Notes: a model not told the origin generated them from the sequence alone. 64,000 nt of DNA from Pseudomonas serbica (GCF_028823535.1 NZ_JAQIYM010000010.1:186001-250000), one strand, 5' to 3'; shown: positions 17,093 to 27,019, numbered from the stretch's first letter. Numbers and translations: made by a program.

Positions 17093-19006
17093 CTATCGGG
17101 CTATGCCGTGTTTACGCAGCTTTCGATACAGGGTATTGCGACTGACCCCCAACTGTTCAGCCGTATTCGTCATATGCCAGCGTGTGTGCTCCAGCGCATT
17201 CAACAGCGCCAGTTTCTCGGCATCTTCCAGGGGATGCTCGCAAGGCGCTTCAATGGTCGGCATAACCACCGGCCGCGCCTGGCGGATCATCGCTGGCAGA
17301 TCCTCCAGGCCGATCCGTCCGCCGTCACACAACGCCGCCAACGTACGCAATACATTGCGCATTTGCCGCACGTTGCCTGGCCAGGCGAATCCCAACAACG
17401 CCTCGCGCGCCGCCCCGTCGATCCGCACGGATTCCCCGCGCGCCTCTTCGGCCAGCAAAAAGTCGAGCAACTGCGATTTGTCACTGCGCTCGCGCAACGC
17501 CGGCAACGCGACTTCCAGCCCATTGAGCCGGTAATACAGGTCCTCGCGGAAACTGCCGTCCTGCACCCGCTCCAGTAGATTGCGGTGCGTGGCACTGATG
17601 ATCCGCACGTTGACCGACTCCGGCTCGCCACCGATTGGCACCACTTGCCGATCTTCCAGCACACGCAGCAAACGGGTCTGCAAGGCCAGGGGCATGTCGC
17701 CAATTTCGTCTAGGAACAAGGTCCCGCCATCGGCCTGCTGCAGCTTGCCGCGCATGCCCTCCTTGCGCGCGCCAGTGAAGCTGCCGCCGCGGTAACCAAA
17801 CAGCTCGCTCTCGATCAGGCTTTCGGGGATCGCCGCGCAGTTGAGGGCGACGAAGGCTTTTTCCGCGCGCTGGCTGGCCTGGTGCACAGCCTTGGCGAAA
17901 GCTTCCTTGCCCGAACCGGTTTCGCCGTTGATCAGCAATGGCACGTCCCGCTCGTATACGCGCAGGGCCTTGCGGAAATCCGCCTGCAACGTGGGATCGC
18001 CCAGGCAGATGCCCGCCAAGCGCGGGCGTTCTTCAACCGCGGGAGCCGGCACCAGTGGCACTGGAACTGTACGGGATTGCCCGCGCAACACCGCGAACAG
18101 CTTGCGTCCGTCACGGCTACGCAGTGGCCAGCTGGCACTGGCGTTGACGCTCGCGCGGCCGAGCAATTCGTCCAGTGAGCAGTCGAAAAACGCTTCCACC
18201 GGCTTGCCCAGCAAGCCGCCACGGATATGCCCCAACAGGTTCAGCGCACTTTGATTGACTGCACAGATCCGCCCTTCACCGTCGAACGCCAGCAGCCCTT
18301 CGCTGAACAAACCGACGGACTCGGCCTGCAAATGAAAACGCAGCAGCCATTGATTATCGAAACAACGCAGGAAATAGCAGCTCTCGATCATCTTCGCCGA
18401 AAGATTGACCAAGGCCATGGTATGGAACTGACTCTGGCGCGACACCTCGTGCCGGGCAGATGACACATCAAGCACCGCCAACAACTCGCCGTGCGGATCG
18501 AATACCGGGCTAGCCGAGCAGGTCAGGCCCGTGTGTCGCCCACGGAAATGTTCGTCCTGGTGAATGGTCAGCGATTGGCGCTCCACCAGGCAGGTGCCGA
18601 TACCATTGGTGCCTTCGCAGGCCTCGCTCCAGTCGGCCCCCAGCCAGAGGCCGGCACGCTCGAAAATCTTGCGTTCGGCCGGTGCCGTCACGCAATTGAG
18701 GATCACCCCGCGCGCATCGGTCAACAGCACGGCGTGGCCGGCACCGGAGAGCTGTTGATGAAGACTGGTCATTTCATTGCCGGCGATGTGCAGCACCTGT
18801 TGCAAGCGCTCGCGGCTTTCCAGGACGCGGCCATGCTCCAAAACCGTCGGCGCCATGTTCAGGGCCGGGTCAAGGTGATAGTCCTCAAGGCAGCGCAGCC
18901 AGGAACGAGCGATGGACGGGTCGCTGCCAGGCCCCTGCAGGTGCGCCTTGCCCTGGGCTACGGTCAACACCTGCTGGGCATGGCGACTCAAATGGTTGTC
19001 GTGCAT
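17093..19006 (-). CDS. eatR: Sigma-54 activator of ethanolamine catabolism (EatR/AcoR-like)
   Basis: Enhancer-binding protein of 637 residues that should activate the divergent ethanolamine genes with RpoN. The order is a GAF-like region (about 60-210), a PAS-like region (about 215-300), an AAA+ domain (about 330-545) and a Fis-type HTH at the C-terminus (NTAEQLGVSRNTLYRKLRKHGI). Walker A is GETGSGKE and Walker B is GTLFLDEIGD. The sigma-54 contact loop reads GSFTGA instead of GAFTGA. In P. aeruginosa, EatR (PA4021) with RpoN controls the same gene set in the same order. The name is by synteny; AcoR-type activators are very similar. Confidence 0.85.
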   Translation of the reverse strand: MHDNHLSRHAQQVLTVAQGKAHLQGPGSDPSIARSWLRCLEDYHLDPALNMAPTVLEHGRVLESRERLQQVLHIAGNEMTSLHQQLSGAGHAVLLTDARGVILNCVTAPAERKIFERAGLWLGADWSEACEGTNGIGTCLVERQSLTIHQDEHFRGRHTGLTCSASPVFDPHGELLAVLDVSSARHEVSRQSQFHTMALVNLSAKMIESCYFLRCFDNQWLLRFHLQAESVGLFSEGLLAFDGEGRICAVNQSALNLLGHIRGGLLGKPVEAFFDCSLDELLGRASVNASASWPLRSRDGRKLFAVLRGQSRTVPVPLVPAPAVEERPRLAGICLGDPTLQADFRKALRVYERDVPLLINGETGSGKEAFAKAVHQASQRAEKAFVALNCAAIPESLIESELFGYRGGSFTGARKEGMRGKLQQADGGTLFLDEIGDMPLALQTRLLRVLEDRQVVPIGGEPESVNVRIISATHRNLLERVQDGSFREDLYYRLNGLEVALPALRERSDKSQLLDFLLAEEARGESVRIDGAAREALLGFAWPGNVRQMRNVLRTLAALCDGGRIGLEDLPAMIRQARPVVMPTIEAPCEHPLEDAEKLALLNALEHTRWHMTNTAEQLGVSRNTLYRKLRKHGIAR

Positions 19007-19111
19007 TTCTTATTATTCTCCCGGGGCTCGGCGACCCGTGCATGCGGTGATGCCGAGCATCCTCCAGCCCGGCCTGCTTTGCAATGCTGGCAAGACCGGC
19101 CAGTCACAGCC

Positions 19112-19162
19112 TGTGCCAGAAACGGTACAAAGTGTCACGGACGCTGTACCGAAAGCGTCACA
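19112..19162 (+). promoter_or_regulatory. Two candidate activator-binding dyads (UAS)
   Basis: Two imperfect 18-bp dyads of the form TGTRCC-N6-GKYACA lie at 19112-19129 (TGTGCC/GGTACA) and 19145-19162 (TGTACC/GTCACA). Their centres are 33 bp apart, about three helical turns. They sit 65-115 bp upstream of the sigma-54 promoter, the normal place for enhancer-binding-protein sites. Sites are visible; binding by the 17093 regulator is inferred. Confidence 0.6.
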
Positions 19163-19225
19163 AGCACTCCCCGCCCGTCCGACAAAAACCGCGCAAGGCC
19201 TTGATTTACATGAGCTGCAAGGCGG

Positions 19226-19241
19226 TGGCCCGGCCCTTGCT
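19226..19241 (+). promoter_or_regulatory. Sigma-54 promoter of the aldehyde dehydrogenase gene
   Basis: TGGCCC-N5-TTGCT matches the -24/-12 consensus with GG (19227-19228) and GC (19239-19240) exactly ten bases apart. It lies about 66 bp before ATG 19307, facing the ethanolamine genes. Confidence 0.78.
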
Positions 19242-19306
19242 CTACGCTTAAAGCAAGCGCACATGCGCGTCTTCCTTATAAGCACAAGAACCAAGGAGAA
19301 ACCATC

Positions 19307-20827
19307 ATGCGTTACGCTCACCCCGGTACTGAAGGCGCAATCGTTTCGTTCAAGAGCAAATACGGAAATTACATCGGCGGCGAGTTCGTCGCGCCTGTCA
19401 AAGGTCAGTACTTCACCAATACCTCGCCAGTGAATGGCCAACCCATTGCCGAATTCCCACGCTCCACGGCCGAAGACATCGATAAGGCCCTGGATGCTGC
19501 CCACGCGGCGGCCGATGCCTGGGGCGCCACGTCCGCCCAGGCACGCTCGCTGGTGCTGCTGAAAATTGCCGACCGCATCGAACAGAACCTGGAATTGCTG
19601 GCGATCACCGAATCCTGGGACAACGGCAAGGCCGTGCGTGAAACCCTCAACGCCGACATCCCGCTGGCCGCCGACCATTTCCGCTACTTCGCCGGCTGCA
19701 TCCGCGCCCAGGAAGGCAGTGCTGCTGAAATCGACGGCAACACCGTGGCCTATCACATCCATGAACCGCTGGGCGTGGTCGGGCAGATCATCCCGTGGAA
19801 CTTCCCGATCCTGATGGCCGCGTGGAAACTCGCCCCGGCCCTGGCCGCCGGTAACTGCGTGGTGCTCAAGCCGGCCGAGCAAACCCCGCTGGGCATTACC
19901 GTACTGGTCGAGCTGATCGGCGACCTGCTGCCACCGGGCGTACTGAACATCGTCCAGGGTTACGGCAAAGAAGCCGGCGAAGCCCTGGCCACCAGCAAAC
20001 GCATCGCCAAGATCGCCTTCACCGGCTCGACCCCGGTCGGCTCGCACATCATGAAATGCGCCGCCGAAAACATCATTCCGTCCACCGTGGAGCTGGGTGG
20101 CAAATCGCCGAACATCTTCTTCGAAGACATCATGAAGGCCGAACCGTCCTTCATCGAAAAAGCCGCCGAAGGCCTGGTGCTGGCGTTCTTCAACCAGGGC
20201 GAAGTCTGCACCTGCCCTTCCCGCGCCCTGGTGCAGGAATCGATCTACGACGAGTTCATGGCCGTCGTGATGAAGAAAGTCCTGCAAATCAAACGTGGCG
20301 ACCCACTGGACACCGACACCATGGTCGGCGCCCAAGCGTCCGAACAGCAATTCGACAAGATCCTTTCGTACCTGGAAATCGCCAAGGGCGAAGGCGCCGA
20401 GCTGCTGACCGGCGGCAAGGTGGAAAAACTCGAGGGCAACCTGGCGAGCGGGTATTACATCCAGCCGACCCTGCTCAAGGGCACCAACAAGATGCGCGTG
20501 TTCCAGGAAGAAATCTTCGGCCCGGTGGTGAGCATCACCACCTTCAAGGACGAAGCCGAAGCCCTGGCCATCGCCAATGACACCGAGTTCGGCCTCGGCG
20601 CCGGCCTATGGACCCGCGACATCAACCGCGCCTACCGCATGGGTCGCGCCATCAAGGCCGGGCGTGTCTGGACCAACTGCTACCACCTCTACCCGGCACA
20701 CGCCGCATTCGGTGGCTACAAGAAGTCCGGCGTCGGCCGTGAAACCCACAAGATGATGCTCGATCACTATCAGCAGACCAAAAACCTGCTGGTGAGCTAC
20801 GACATCAATCCGCTGGGCTTCTTCTAA
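19307..20827 (+). CDS. exaC: NAD-dependent acetaldehyde dehydrogenase (ExaC/AcoD type)
   Basis: Oxidises acetaldehyde released from ethanolamine to acetate. The protein is 506 residues. The ALDH blocks are [35 protein letters not shown] with the general-base Glu, and the catalytic Cys in [13 protein letters not shown]. The C-terminus [12 protein letters not shown] is typical of the ExaC/AldB group. CAAGGAGAA precedes ATG 19307. First gene of the ethanolamine set under the sigma-54 promoter. Confidence 0.9.
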   Translation: MRYAHPGTEGAIVSFKSKYGNYIGGEFVAPVKGQYFTNTSPVNGQPIAEFPRSTAEDIDKALDAAHAAADAWGATSAQARSLVLLKIADRIEQNLELLAITESWDNGKAVRETLNADIPLAADHFRYFAGCIRAQEGSAAEIDGNTVAYHIHEPLGVVGQIIPWNFPILMAAWKLAPALAAGNCVVLKPAEQTPLGITVLVELIGDLLPPGVLNIVQGYGKEAGEALATSKRIAKIAFTGSTPVGSHIMKCAAENIIPSTVELGGKSPNIFFEDIMKAEPSFIEKAAEGLVLAFFNQGEVCTCPSRALVQESIYDEFMAVVMKKVLQIKRGDPLDTDTMVGAQASEQQFDKILSYLEIAKGEGAELLTGGKVEKLEGNLASGYYIQPTLLKGTNKMRVFQEEIFGPVVSITTFKDEAEALAIANDTEFGLGAGLWTRDINRAYRMGRAIKAGRVWTNCYHLYPAHAAFGGYKKSGVGRETHKMMLDHYQQTKNLLVSYDINPLGFF

Positions 20828-20850
20828 CCCGGCGCGACACCGCGTAACGG

Positions 20851-20918
20851 CTTTCGCTGGCAAGCCAGCTCCTACAAGGATCACACCGCACCTGTAGGAG
20901 CTGGCTTGCCGGCGAAGG
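20851..20918. repeat. REP inverted pair (type B)
   Basis: A second REP subfamily with core TGTAGGAGCTGGCTTGCCGG. Copies at 20851-20876 and 20893-20918 face each other, separated by 16 bp. The pair lies between the dehydrogenase stop and the next sigma-54 promoter, so it could separate the two transcripts. Confidence 0.9.
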
Positions 20919-20955
20919 CGCCCTCATTGACATAACACTCAAGGCCTGGCCGCTC

Positions 20956-20970
20956 TGGCACGGGCTTTGC
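20956..20970 (+). promoter_or_regulatory. Sigma-54 promoter of the permease-eutBC operon
   Basis: TGGCAC-N5-TTGC is an essentially perfect -24/-12 element, with GG (20957-20958) and GC (20969-20970) spaced by ten. It is 66 bp before ATG 21036, almost the same distance as at the first promoter. Confidence 0.85.
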
Positions 20971-21035
20971 GTGCGCGAATCACACCCAAACGCAACACCC
21001 GAAAGTCCAACAAGATCAAAAAACAGCGAGGACTT

Positions 21036-22406
21036 ATGACTTCTTCCACACAGCTCAAACCCACACTCGGCACCCTGCACCTATGGGGCATTGCCGTTGG
21101 CCTGGTGATCTCCGGCGAATACTTCGGCTGGAGTTATGGCTGGGGTACCGCCGGGACCTTGGGGTTCCTCGTCACCGCACTGATGGTGGCCACGATGTAC
21201 ACCTGTTTCATCTTCAGCTTTACCGAATTGACCACGGCCATTCCCCATGCCGGCGGGCCGTTTGCCTATAGTCGGCGGGCCTTCGGTGAAAAAGGCGGAT
21301 TGATCGCCGGCATCGCCACCCTGATCGAATTCGTTTTCGCGCCGCCGGCCATTGCCATGGCCATCGGTGCCTATCTCAACGTGCAATACCCGGAACTGGA
21401 CCCGAAAATCGCTGCGGTTGGCGCCTATTTCGTGTTCATGACCCTCAATATTCTCGGCGTGAGCATCGCCGCCACCTTCGAACTGGTGGTGACCGTGCTG
21501 GCGGTCGCCGAACTGCTGGTATTCATGGGCGTGGTTGCGCCAGGCTTCAGCTTCAGTAACTTCGTGCTCAATGGCTGGTCCGGCTCCAGTGAGTTCACCA
21601 TCGCGTCTATTCCCGGCATTTTCGCGGCCATTCCCTTCGCCATCTGGTTTTTTCTCGCCATCGAAGGCGCAGCGATGGCCGCCGAGGAAGCCAAGGACCC
21701 GAAACGCACGATTCCCCGTGCATACGTCAGCGGCATCCTGACCCTCGTGTTCCTGGCCATCGGTACAATGGTAATGGCCGGTGGCGTCGGCGACTGGCGT
21801 CAGCTGGCAAACATCAACGACCCACTGCCCCAGGCCATGAAAACGGTGGTCGGCAACAATTCAACCTGGATGCACATGCTGGTCTGGATCGGCCTGTTCG
21901 GGCTGGTGGCGAGTTTCCACGGGATCATTCTCGGCTACTCGCGCCAGTTCTTCGCCCTCGCCCGCGCCGGTTACCTGCCGCGCAGCCTGGCCAAGCTCTC
22001 ACGTTTCCAAACCCCGCATCGGGCGATCCTGGCTGGCGGCGTTATCGGCATTGCGGCCATCTACAGCGATGGCCTGGTCAACCTGCAAGGCATGTCGCTG
22101 ACGGCGGCCATGATCACCATGTCGGTATTCGGTGCCATCGTGATGTACATCATCAGTATGCTGAGCCTGTTCAAGCTGCGTAAAACCGAGCCGAACCTTG
22201 AGCGCACCTTCCGCGCCCCGGGCTATCCGATCGTACCGGGGATTGCGCTGTTCCTGGCGGTGGTGTGCCTGGTCGCGATGGCATGGTTCAACACCTTGAT
22301 CGGCCTGGTCTTCCTCGGATTCATGGCCGCCGGTTACCTGTATTTCCAACTGACCGCACGGCAACGCTCCGAAGCACCGGCGGACGCTATGCTCGAAGGT
22401 ATCTAG
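21036..22406 (+). CDS. eat: Ethanolamine permease (APC superfamily)
   Basis: Imports ethanolamine across the inner membrane. The 456-residue protein has about twelve hydrophobic segments, with the APC start HLWGIAVGLVISGEYFGWSYGW and EGAAMAAEEAKDPKRTIPRA. ATG 21036 (MTSSTQLKP) follows GCGAGGA; the frame is open further upstream but that part overlaps the promoter. EutB starts 78 bp later. Synteny with eutBC supports ethanolamine over other amines. Confidence 0.92.
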   Translation: MTSSTQLKPTLGTLHLWGIAVGLVISGEYFGWSYGWGTAGTLGFLVTALMVATMYTCFIFSFTELTTAIPHAGGPFAYSRRAFGEKGGLIAGIATLIEFVFAPPAIAMAIGAYLNVQYPELDPKIAAVGAYFVFMTLNILGVSIAATFELVVTVLAVAELLVFMGVVAPGFSFSNFVLNGWSGSSEFTIASIPGIFAAIPFAIWFFLAIEGAAMAAEEAKDPKRTIPRAYVSGILTLVFLAIGTMVMAGGVGDWRQLANINDPLPQAMKTVVGNNSTWMHMLVWIGLFGLVASFHGIILGYSRQFFALARAGYLPRSLAKLSRFQTPHRAILAGGVIGIAAIYSDGLVNLQGMSLTAAMITMSVFGAIVMYIISMLSLFKLRKTEPNLERTFRAPGYPIVPGIALFLAVVCLVAMAWFNTLIGLVFLGFMAAGYLYFQLTARQRSEAPADAMLEGI

Positions 22407-22484
22407 TTGCACCGGCGCCGGGCCATGAGCCTGGCGCCTGCATTATTGAAGTGCACACCTATACACAACAGGAGGCCCCGCCCC

Positions 22485-23879
22485 ATGGCCGTATTTGCCC
22501 ATTCCGTCGGCGCCCAGACCTACCGCTTCGAAAACCTCAAGGAAGTGATGGCCAAGGCCACCCCGGCGCGCTCCGGGGACTATCTGGCCGGCGTTGCCGC
22601 CCTCAATGACGGCGAGCGCGTGGCGGCGCAGATGGCGTTGGCCGACATCCCGCTGAGCCATTTCGTGCAGGAAGTGCTGATTCCCTACGAGGACGATGAA
22701 GTCACCCGCCTGATCATCGACACCCACGATAAACAGGCTTTCGCGGTGGTCAGCCATCTCACCGTCGGCGGTTTTCGCGACTGGCTGCTCAGCGACGCCG
22801 CCGACGAACAGGTCCTGCGCGCCCTCGCCCCCGGCCTCACCCCGGAAATGGTGGCGGCCGTCTCGAAAATCATGCGCGTACAGGACCTGGTCCTGGTGGC
22901 GCAAAAGATCCGCGTGGTCACGCAATTCCGCGGCACGCTCGGTCTGCGCGGCCGCCTGTCCACCCGCCTGCAACCCAACCACCCCACTGACGAACCGGCC
23001 GGCATCGCCGCGAGCATCCTCGATGGCCTGTTGCACGGTAACGGCGATGCCATGATCGGCATCAACCCGGCCACCGACAGCATCGCCTCGATCTGCGCCA
23101 TGCTGGAGATGCTCGATGCGATCATCCAGCGCTACGAAATCCCGACCCAGGCCTGTGTGCTGACCCACGTCACCACGTCTATCGAGGCGGTCAATCGCGG
23201 CGTACCCCTGGACCTGGTGTTCCAGTCGATTGCCGGCACCGAGGCGGCCAATGCCAGCTTCGGTATCAATCTGAATGTGCTCAAGGAAGGTTACGACGCC
23301 GGGTTGAGCCTCAATCGCGGCACGCTCGGCAAGAACCTGATGTATTTCGAAACCGGCCAGGGCAGCGCCCTGTCGGCCAATGCCCACCACGGTATCGACC
23401 AACAGACGTGCGAAACCAGGGCCTACGCGGTGGCCCGCCATTTCAATCCGTTCCTGGTGAACACCGTTGTCGGATTCATCGGCCCCGAATACCTCTATAA
23501 CGGCAAACAGATCATCCGTGCCGGCCTCGAAGACCACTTCTGCGGCAAGCTGCTGGGCGTGCCAATGGGCTGCGATATCTGCTACACCAACCACGCCGAG
23601 GCTGACCAGGACGACATGGACACCCTGTTGACCCTGCTCGGGGTGGCCGGGATCAATTTCATCATGGGCATCCCCGGTTCTGACGACATCATGCTCAACT
23701 ACCAGACCACGTCGTTCCACGATGCGCTTTATGCCCGCCAGACGCTGGGGCTCAAGCCTGCGCCGGAGTTCGAGCAATGGCTGGCGAAAATGGGCATCTT
23801 CACTCAGGCGGACGGCAAGGTCCTCTTCGGTAACAGCCTGCCACCGGCCTTCCGCCAGGCCTTGGCGCAATTGGGATGA
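22485..23879 (+). CDS. eutB: Ethanolamine ammonia-lyase large subunit
   Basis: Catalytic TIM-barrel subunit that converts ethanolamine to acetaldehyde and ammonia with adenosylcobalamin. The 464-residue product has the family blocks [34 protein letters not shown] and [20 protein letters not shown] 22485 has AGGAGG nine bases upstream. The stop overlaps eutC (GATGAG), implying coupled translation of the two subunits. Confidence 0.97.
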   Translation: MAVFAHSVGAQTYRFENLKEVMAKATPARSGDYLAGVAALNDGERVAAQMALADIPLSHFVQEVLIPYEDDEVTRLIIDTHDKQAFAVVSHLTVGGFRDWLLSDAADEQVLRALAPGLTPEMVAAVSKIMRVQDLVLVAQKIRVVTQFRGTLGLRGRLSTRLQPNHPTDEPAGIAASILDGLLHGNGDAMIGINPATDSIASICAMLEMLDAIIQRYEIPTQACVLTHVTTSIEAVNRGVPLDLVFQSIAGTEAANASFGINLNVLKEGYDAGLSLNRGTLGKNLMYFETGQGSALSANAHHGIDQQTCETRAYAVARHFNPFLVNTVVGFIGPEYLYNGKQIIRAGLEDHFCGKLLGVPMGCDICYTNHAEADQDDMDTLLTLLGVAGINFIMGIPGSDDIMLNYQTTSFHDALYARQTLGLKPAPEFEQWLAKMGIFTQADGKVLFGNSLPPAFRQALAQLG

Positions 23880-24712
23880 GTGTTGTCATGGAAAAACCAC
23901 CCTTTGATCCGCACAACCCGTGGCTGGAGCTGCGACGCCTGACGCCCGCACGCATTGCCTTGGGCCGCACCGGCACCAGCATGCCCACCCGTGCCCAGCT
24001 GGATTTTCAGTTTGCCCACGCCCAGGCGCGAGACGCGGTGCACTTGCCGTTTGATCACGCATCCCTCAGCGAACAACTGGCTGAACGTGGTCGTGAGAGC
24101 CTGTTACTGCATAGCGCCGCCCCCGATCGCAACAGCTACCTGCAGCGCCCCGATCTGGGGCGCAAATTGAGCACGGAGTCGGCAAAAGCCCTGCGCGAAT
24201 ACGCTGCAGCCCATCCTGGCGGTGTCGATCTGGCCATTGTGGTTGCCGATGGTTTGTCGGCATTGGCGGTGCACCGTCATACATTGCCGTTCCTGACGCG
24301 CTTTGCAGAGCAGAGCGCAGCCGACGGATGGTCCATGGCGCCTGTGATGCTGGTGGAACAGGGCCGGGTCGCCGTTGCCGACGAGATCGGCGAACTGTTG
24401 GGCGCGAAAATGACCGTGATCCTGATCGGCGAACGCCCTGGGCTGAGCTCTCCAGACAGTCTGGGATTATATTTTACCTACAATCCAAAGGTCGGCCTGA
24501 CCGACGCCTATCGCAACTGCATCTCCAACGTACGTCTCGAGGGCCTGACTTACGGCATGGCGGCACACCGTTTGCTGTACTTGATGCGCGAGGCATGCCG
24601 GCGACAGTTATCCGGAGTCAACCTGAAGGACGAAGCGCAGGTGCAAACACTGGAATCAGACGCGGGAGCGGAGATGAAAGGAAATTTCCTACTTGATGCG
24701 CCCCAAGCCTGA
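23876..24712 (+). CDS. eutC: Ethanolamine ammonia-lyase small subunit
   Basis: Small subunit that binds the cobalamin cofactor together with EutB. The 278-residue product shows [28 protein letters not shown], then [18 protein letters not shown] and [21 protein letters not shown] 23876 overlaps the eutB stop by 4 bp; an in-frame ATG at 23888 is possible. No microcompartment shell genes are present, so this is the soluble, non-carboxysomal type. Confidence 0.96.
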   Translation: MSVVMEKPPFDPHNPWLELRRLTPARIALGRTGTSMPTRAQLDFQFAHAQARDAVHLPFDHASLSEQLAERGRESLLLHSAAPDRNSYLQRPDLGRKLSTESAKALREYAAAHPGGVDLAIVVADGLSALAVHRHTLPFLTRFAEQSAADGWSMAPVMLVEQGRVAVADEIGELLGAKMTVILIGERPGLSSPDSLGLYFTYNPKVGLTDAYRNCISNVRLEGLTYGMAAHRLLYLMREACRRQLSGVNLKDEAQVQTLESDAGAEMKGNFLLDAPQA

Positions 24713-24828
24713 ACCGCTTCCGCATTGCACTTTCGCACCCTTTTCAGGCAGGATCGATGCACGGCTGCCAGTGAGTACCCTTTGCCGCCAAAGCACGTGA
24801 AGACAGCCACTTGAAGACGAGACCTACC

Positions 24829-25287
24829 ATGCGGATTATTCAAGCGACCCTCGAACACCTGGACCAGCTGACCCCGTTGTTCGTCAAATATCGCGAGTTT
24901 TACGGCTCCCTGGCCTATCCAGACTCGTCCCGGGCGTTCCTCGAGAAACGCCTGCGTCGCAAGGAATCGGTGATCTACCTGGCCCTGTCCGATGACGACA
25001 GCAGACTCCTGGGCTTCTGTCAGCTGTACCCGAGTTTTTCTTCGCTTTCGCTCAAACGCGTTTGGATCCTCAACGACATCTACGTCGCTGAAGACGCCCG
25101 TCGCCAGTTGGTGGCCGACAACCTGATCCGAACCGCGAAGAAAATGGCCAAGGAAACCAACGCTGTACGCATGCGCGTGTCCACCAGCAGCAACAACGAA
25201 GTGGCGCAGAAAACCTACGAATCCATCGGATTCAAGGAAGACACCGAGTTCAAGAACTACGTGTTGCCGATCAGCGACGAGTTGTAA
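24829..25287 (+). CDS. GNAT family N-acetyltransferase
   Basis: Single GNAT domain of 152 residues: LTPLFVKYREFYG, the acetyl-CoA strand VWILNDIYVAEDARRQLVADNLI, and the C-terminal NNEVAQKTYESIGFKED. Substrate unknown. ATG 24829 is preferred to the TTG at 24811 because MRIIQATLEH begins the first strand. It ends just before an inverted repeat and is probably monocistronic. Confidence 0.85.
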   Translation: MRIIQATLEHLDQLTPLFVKYREFYGSLAYPDSSRAFLEKRLRRKESVIYLALSDDDSRLLGFCQLYPSFSSLSLKRVWILNDIYVAEDARRQLVADNLIRTAKKMAKETNAVRMRVSTSSNNEVAQKTYESIGFKEDTEFKNYVLPISDEL

Positions 25288-25295
25288 GGTCAGAA

Positions 25296-25329
25296 AAGAT
25301 CGCAGCTTTCGGGCGAAGGCTGCGATCTT
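25296..25329. repeat. Palindromic repeat, AAGATCGCAGC type
   Basis: A near-perfect 16-bp inverted repeat (AAGATCGCAGCTTTCG / CGAAGGCTGCGATCTT) with a 2-bp centre lies 9 bp after the GNAT stop. One pair is G-T. There is no T-tract. It looks like another short Pseudomonas intergenic palindrome and may end transcription. Confidence 0.75.
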
Positions 25330-25392
25330 GCCCTCAAATACACGCCGAAATCCCCTGCTACAAACCCTACGCGCTTTTCACTTCCCAGCCCG

Positions 25393-25454
25393 TATAATCG
25401 CGTTCTTTTCGGCTTGTAAGAAAAACTACCTCCTGTCTGTAGTCTTACGCGAAG
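25393..25454 (+). promoter_or_regulatory. Promoter -10 and structured leader of the DedA gene
   Basis: A perfect TATAAT at 25393-25398 has only a weak -35. Just downstream, the leader folds: GTAAG (25416-25420) with CTTAC (25444-25448) and ACTAC (25425-25429) with GTAGT (25439-25443). A four-A bulge lies on the left arm, the loop is CTCCTGTCT, and CTT/AAG extends the base of the stem. The leader is about 95 nt long. Confidence 0.5.
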
Positions 25455-25500
25455 TCATCCGCAGGCCTGCAGAGTCGGGCCGTTACCACAGGTGCCGCCC

Positions 25501-26157
25501 ATGGATTTCAACCCGCTCGATCTCGTCCTGCATCTCGATGTCTACCTCGACTTGCTGGTCACCAACTACGGGCCCTGGATCTACGCCATCCTGTTCCTGG
25601 TGATCTTCTGCGAGACCGGCCTGGTGGTCATGCCCTTCCTGCCGGGCGACTCTCTGCTGTTCATCGCCGGCGCCGTGGCCGCCGGTGGCGGCATGGACCC
25701 GGTATTGCTGGGAGGCTTGCTGATGCTCGCGGCGATCCTCGGTGACAGTACCAACTACATCATCGGACGAACGGCCGGCGAACGATTGTTCAGCAACCCG
25801 AACTCGAAGATCTTCCGCCGCGACTACCTGCAGCAAACCCATGATTTCTATGACAAGCACGGCGGCAAAACCGTGACCCTGGCGCGCTTCCTGCCGATCA
25901 TCCGCACCTTTGCCCCCTTCGTCGCGGGCGTCGCGAAAATGCCTTACCCGCGTTTCTTCGCCTTCAGCGTGCTGGGTACGGTTCTGTGGGTCGGCGGCCT
26001 GGTCACCCTGGGTTACTTCTTCGGCAACGTACCGTTCATCAAATCCAACCTGTCGCTGCTGGTGGTGGGCATCATCCTGCTGTCGCTGGTGCCGATGATC
26101 ATTGGCCTGGTGCGCAGCCGCCTTGGCGGTTCGAACTCCAAAACCGCATCGCGCTGA
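25501..26157 (+). CDS. DedA family membrane protein
   Basis: Inner-membrane VTT-domain protein of 218 residues with about five hydrophobic segments. The family signature runs FCETGLVVMPFLPGDSLLFIAGAVAA, then GDSTNYIIGR and ARFLPIIRTFAPFVAGVAKM. This is the YqjA/YghB-like group with the acidic and basic residues linked to proton-dependent function. ATG 25501 is used; an upstream codon adds three residues. It is the second DedA domain in the window (the other is fused to PAP2). Confidence 0.92.
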   Translation: MDFNPLDLVLHLDVYLDLLVTNYGPWIYAILFLVIFCETGLVVMPFLPGDSLLFIAGAVAAGGGMDPVLLGGLLMLAAILGDSTNYIIGRTAGERLFSNPNSKIFRRDYLQQTHDFYDKHGGKTVTLARFLPIIRTFAPFVAGVAKMPYPRFFAFSVLGTVLWVGGLVTLGYFFGNVPFIKSNLSLLVVGIILLSLVPMIIGLVRSRLGGSNSKTASR

Positions 26158-26161
26158 GCGC

Positions 26162-26974
26162 ATGTGGTCCCTTGGCGCCTGGCGCCGTCGGCGCATCCTG
26201 GCCAAGCACCCGATCGCCGACGAGATGTGGCACCGGGTGCGCCAGCACCTGAGTTTTCTCGATGGCATCAGCGCCGCCGAAGACCTGTGGCTGCGCGAAG
26301 CCTGCGTACTGTTTCTGCAGGACAAACACCTGACTGCCCTGCCCGGTGTCGAGCTGCACCAGGAACAACGCCTGCTGCTCGCCGCCCAGGCGCAACTGCC
26401 GTTGCTGCACCTGGGTGACCTGAACTGGTACCAGGGCTTTCACGAAATCGTGCTCTACCCCGACGACTTCATCAGCCCCCAGCGCCATCGGGACGCCAGT
26501 GGCGTGGAGCACGAGTGGGACGGCGAACACAGCGGCGAAGCCTGGCAGCAAGGGCCGATCATCCTCGCCTGGCCGGGCGTCATGGCCAGCGGCGGCTGGG
26601 AAGGCTACAACCTGGTGATCCACGAGCTGGCGCACAAGCTCGACATGCTCAACGGCGACGCCAACGGCCTGCCACCGCTGCACTCAGACATGCGGGTCAG
26701 CGACTGGGCCAGGGTCATGCAGCAAGCCTACGACGATCTCGACCGCCAACTGGAACGCAATCCGGACGCCGAGACCGCCATTGATCCGTATGCCGCGCAA
26801 AACCCTGCCGAGTTCTTCGCCGTCACCAGCGAATACTTCTTCAGTGCCCCGGATCTGCTGCACGAGGCTTATCCACAGGTCTATGAGCAACTGCGGCTGT
26901 TCTACCGCCAGGACCCACTGGCAAGGTTGCGGCAACTTCTGGCCGAGAACCCGGTCTATCAGGCACACGACTAA
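26162..26974 (+). CDS. MtfA-like zinc-dependent peptidase (family M90)
   Basis: The 270-residue protein has the M90 zinc motif HELAHKLDMLNG (HExxH, about residue 160) and a downstream EFFAVTSEYFF that supplies the third ligand. The N-terminus is basic (WRRRRILAKHP). In E. coli, MtfA binds the glucose-PTS repressor Mlc; whether that holds here is unknown. ATG 26162 lies 5 bp after the DedA stop, suggesting one transcript. Confidence 0.88.
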   Translation: MWSLGAWRRRRILAKHPIADEMWHRVRQHLSFLDGISAAEDLWLREACVLFLQDKHLTALPGVELHQEQRLLLAAQAQLPLLHLGDLNWYQGFHEIVLYPDDFISPQRHRDASGVEHEWDGEHSGEAWQQGPIILAWPGVMASGGWEGYNLVIHELAHKLDMLNGDANGLPPLHSDMRVSDWARVMQQAYDDLDRQLERNPDAETAIDPYAAQNPAEFFAVTSEYFFSAPDLLHEAYPQVYEQLRLFYRQDPLARLRQLLAENPVYQAHD

Positions 26975-27019
26975 GGTCTACACGACCTCTGGTACGTGGC
27001 GTCGCCGTAGGAATATGCC

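Noticed and set aside
19013-20350. 445-codon frame on minus, antisense to the aldehyde dehydrogenase
   Set aside because: The ALDH motifs are unmistakable on plus; the antisense frame also runs across the enhancer and promoter region.
22443-23870. 475-codon frame on minus, antisense to eutB
   Set aside because: EutB is certain; the antisense product has no recognisable domain.
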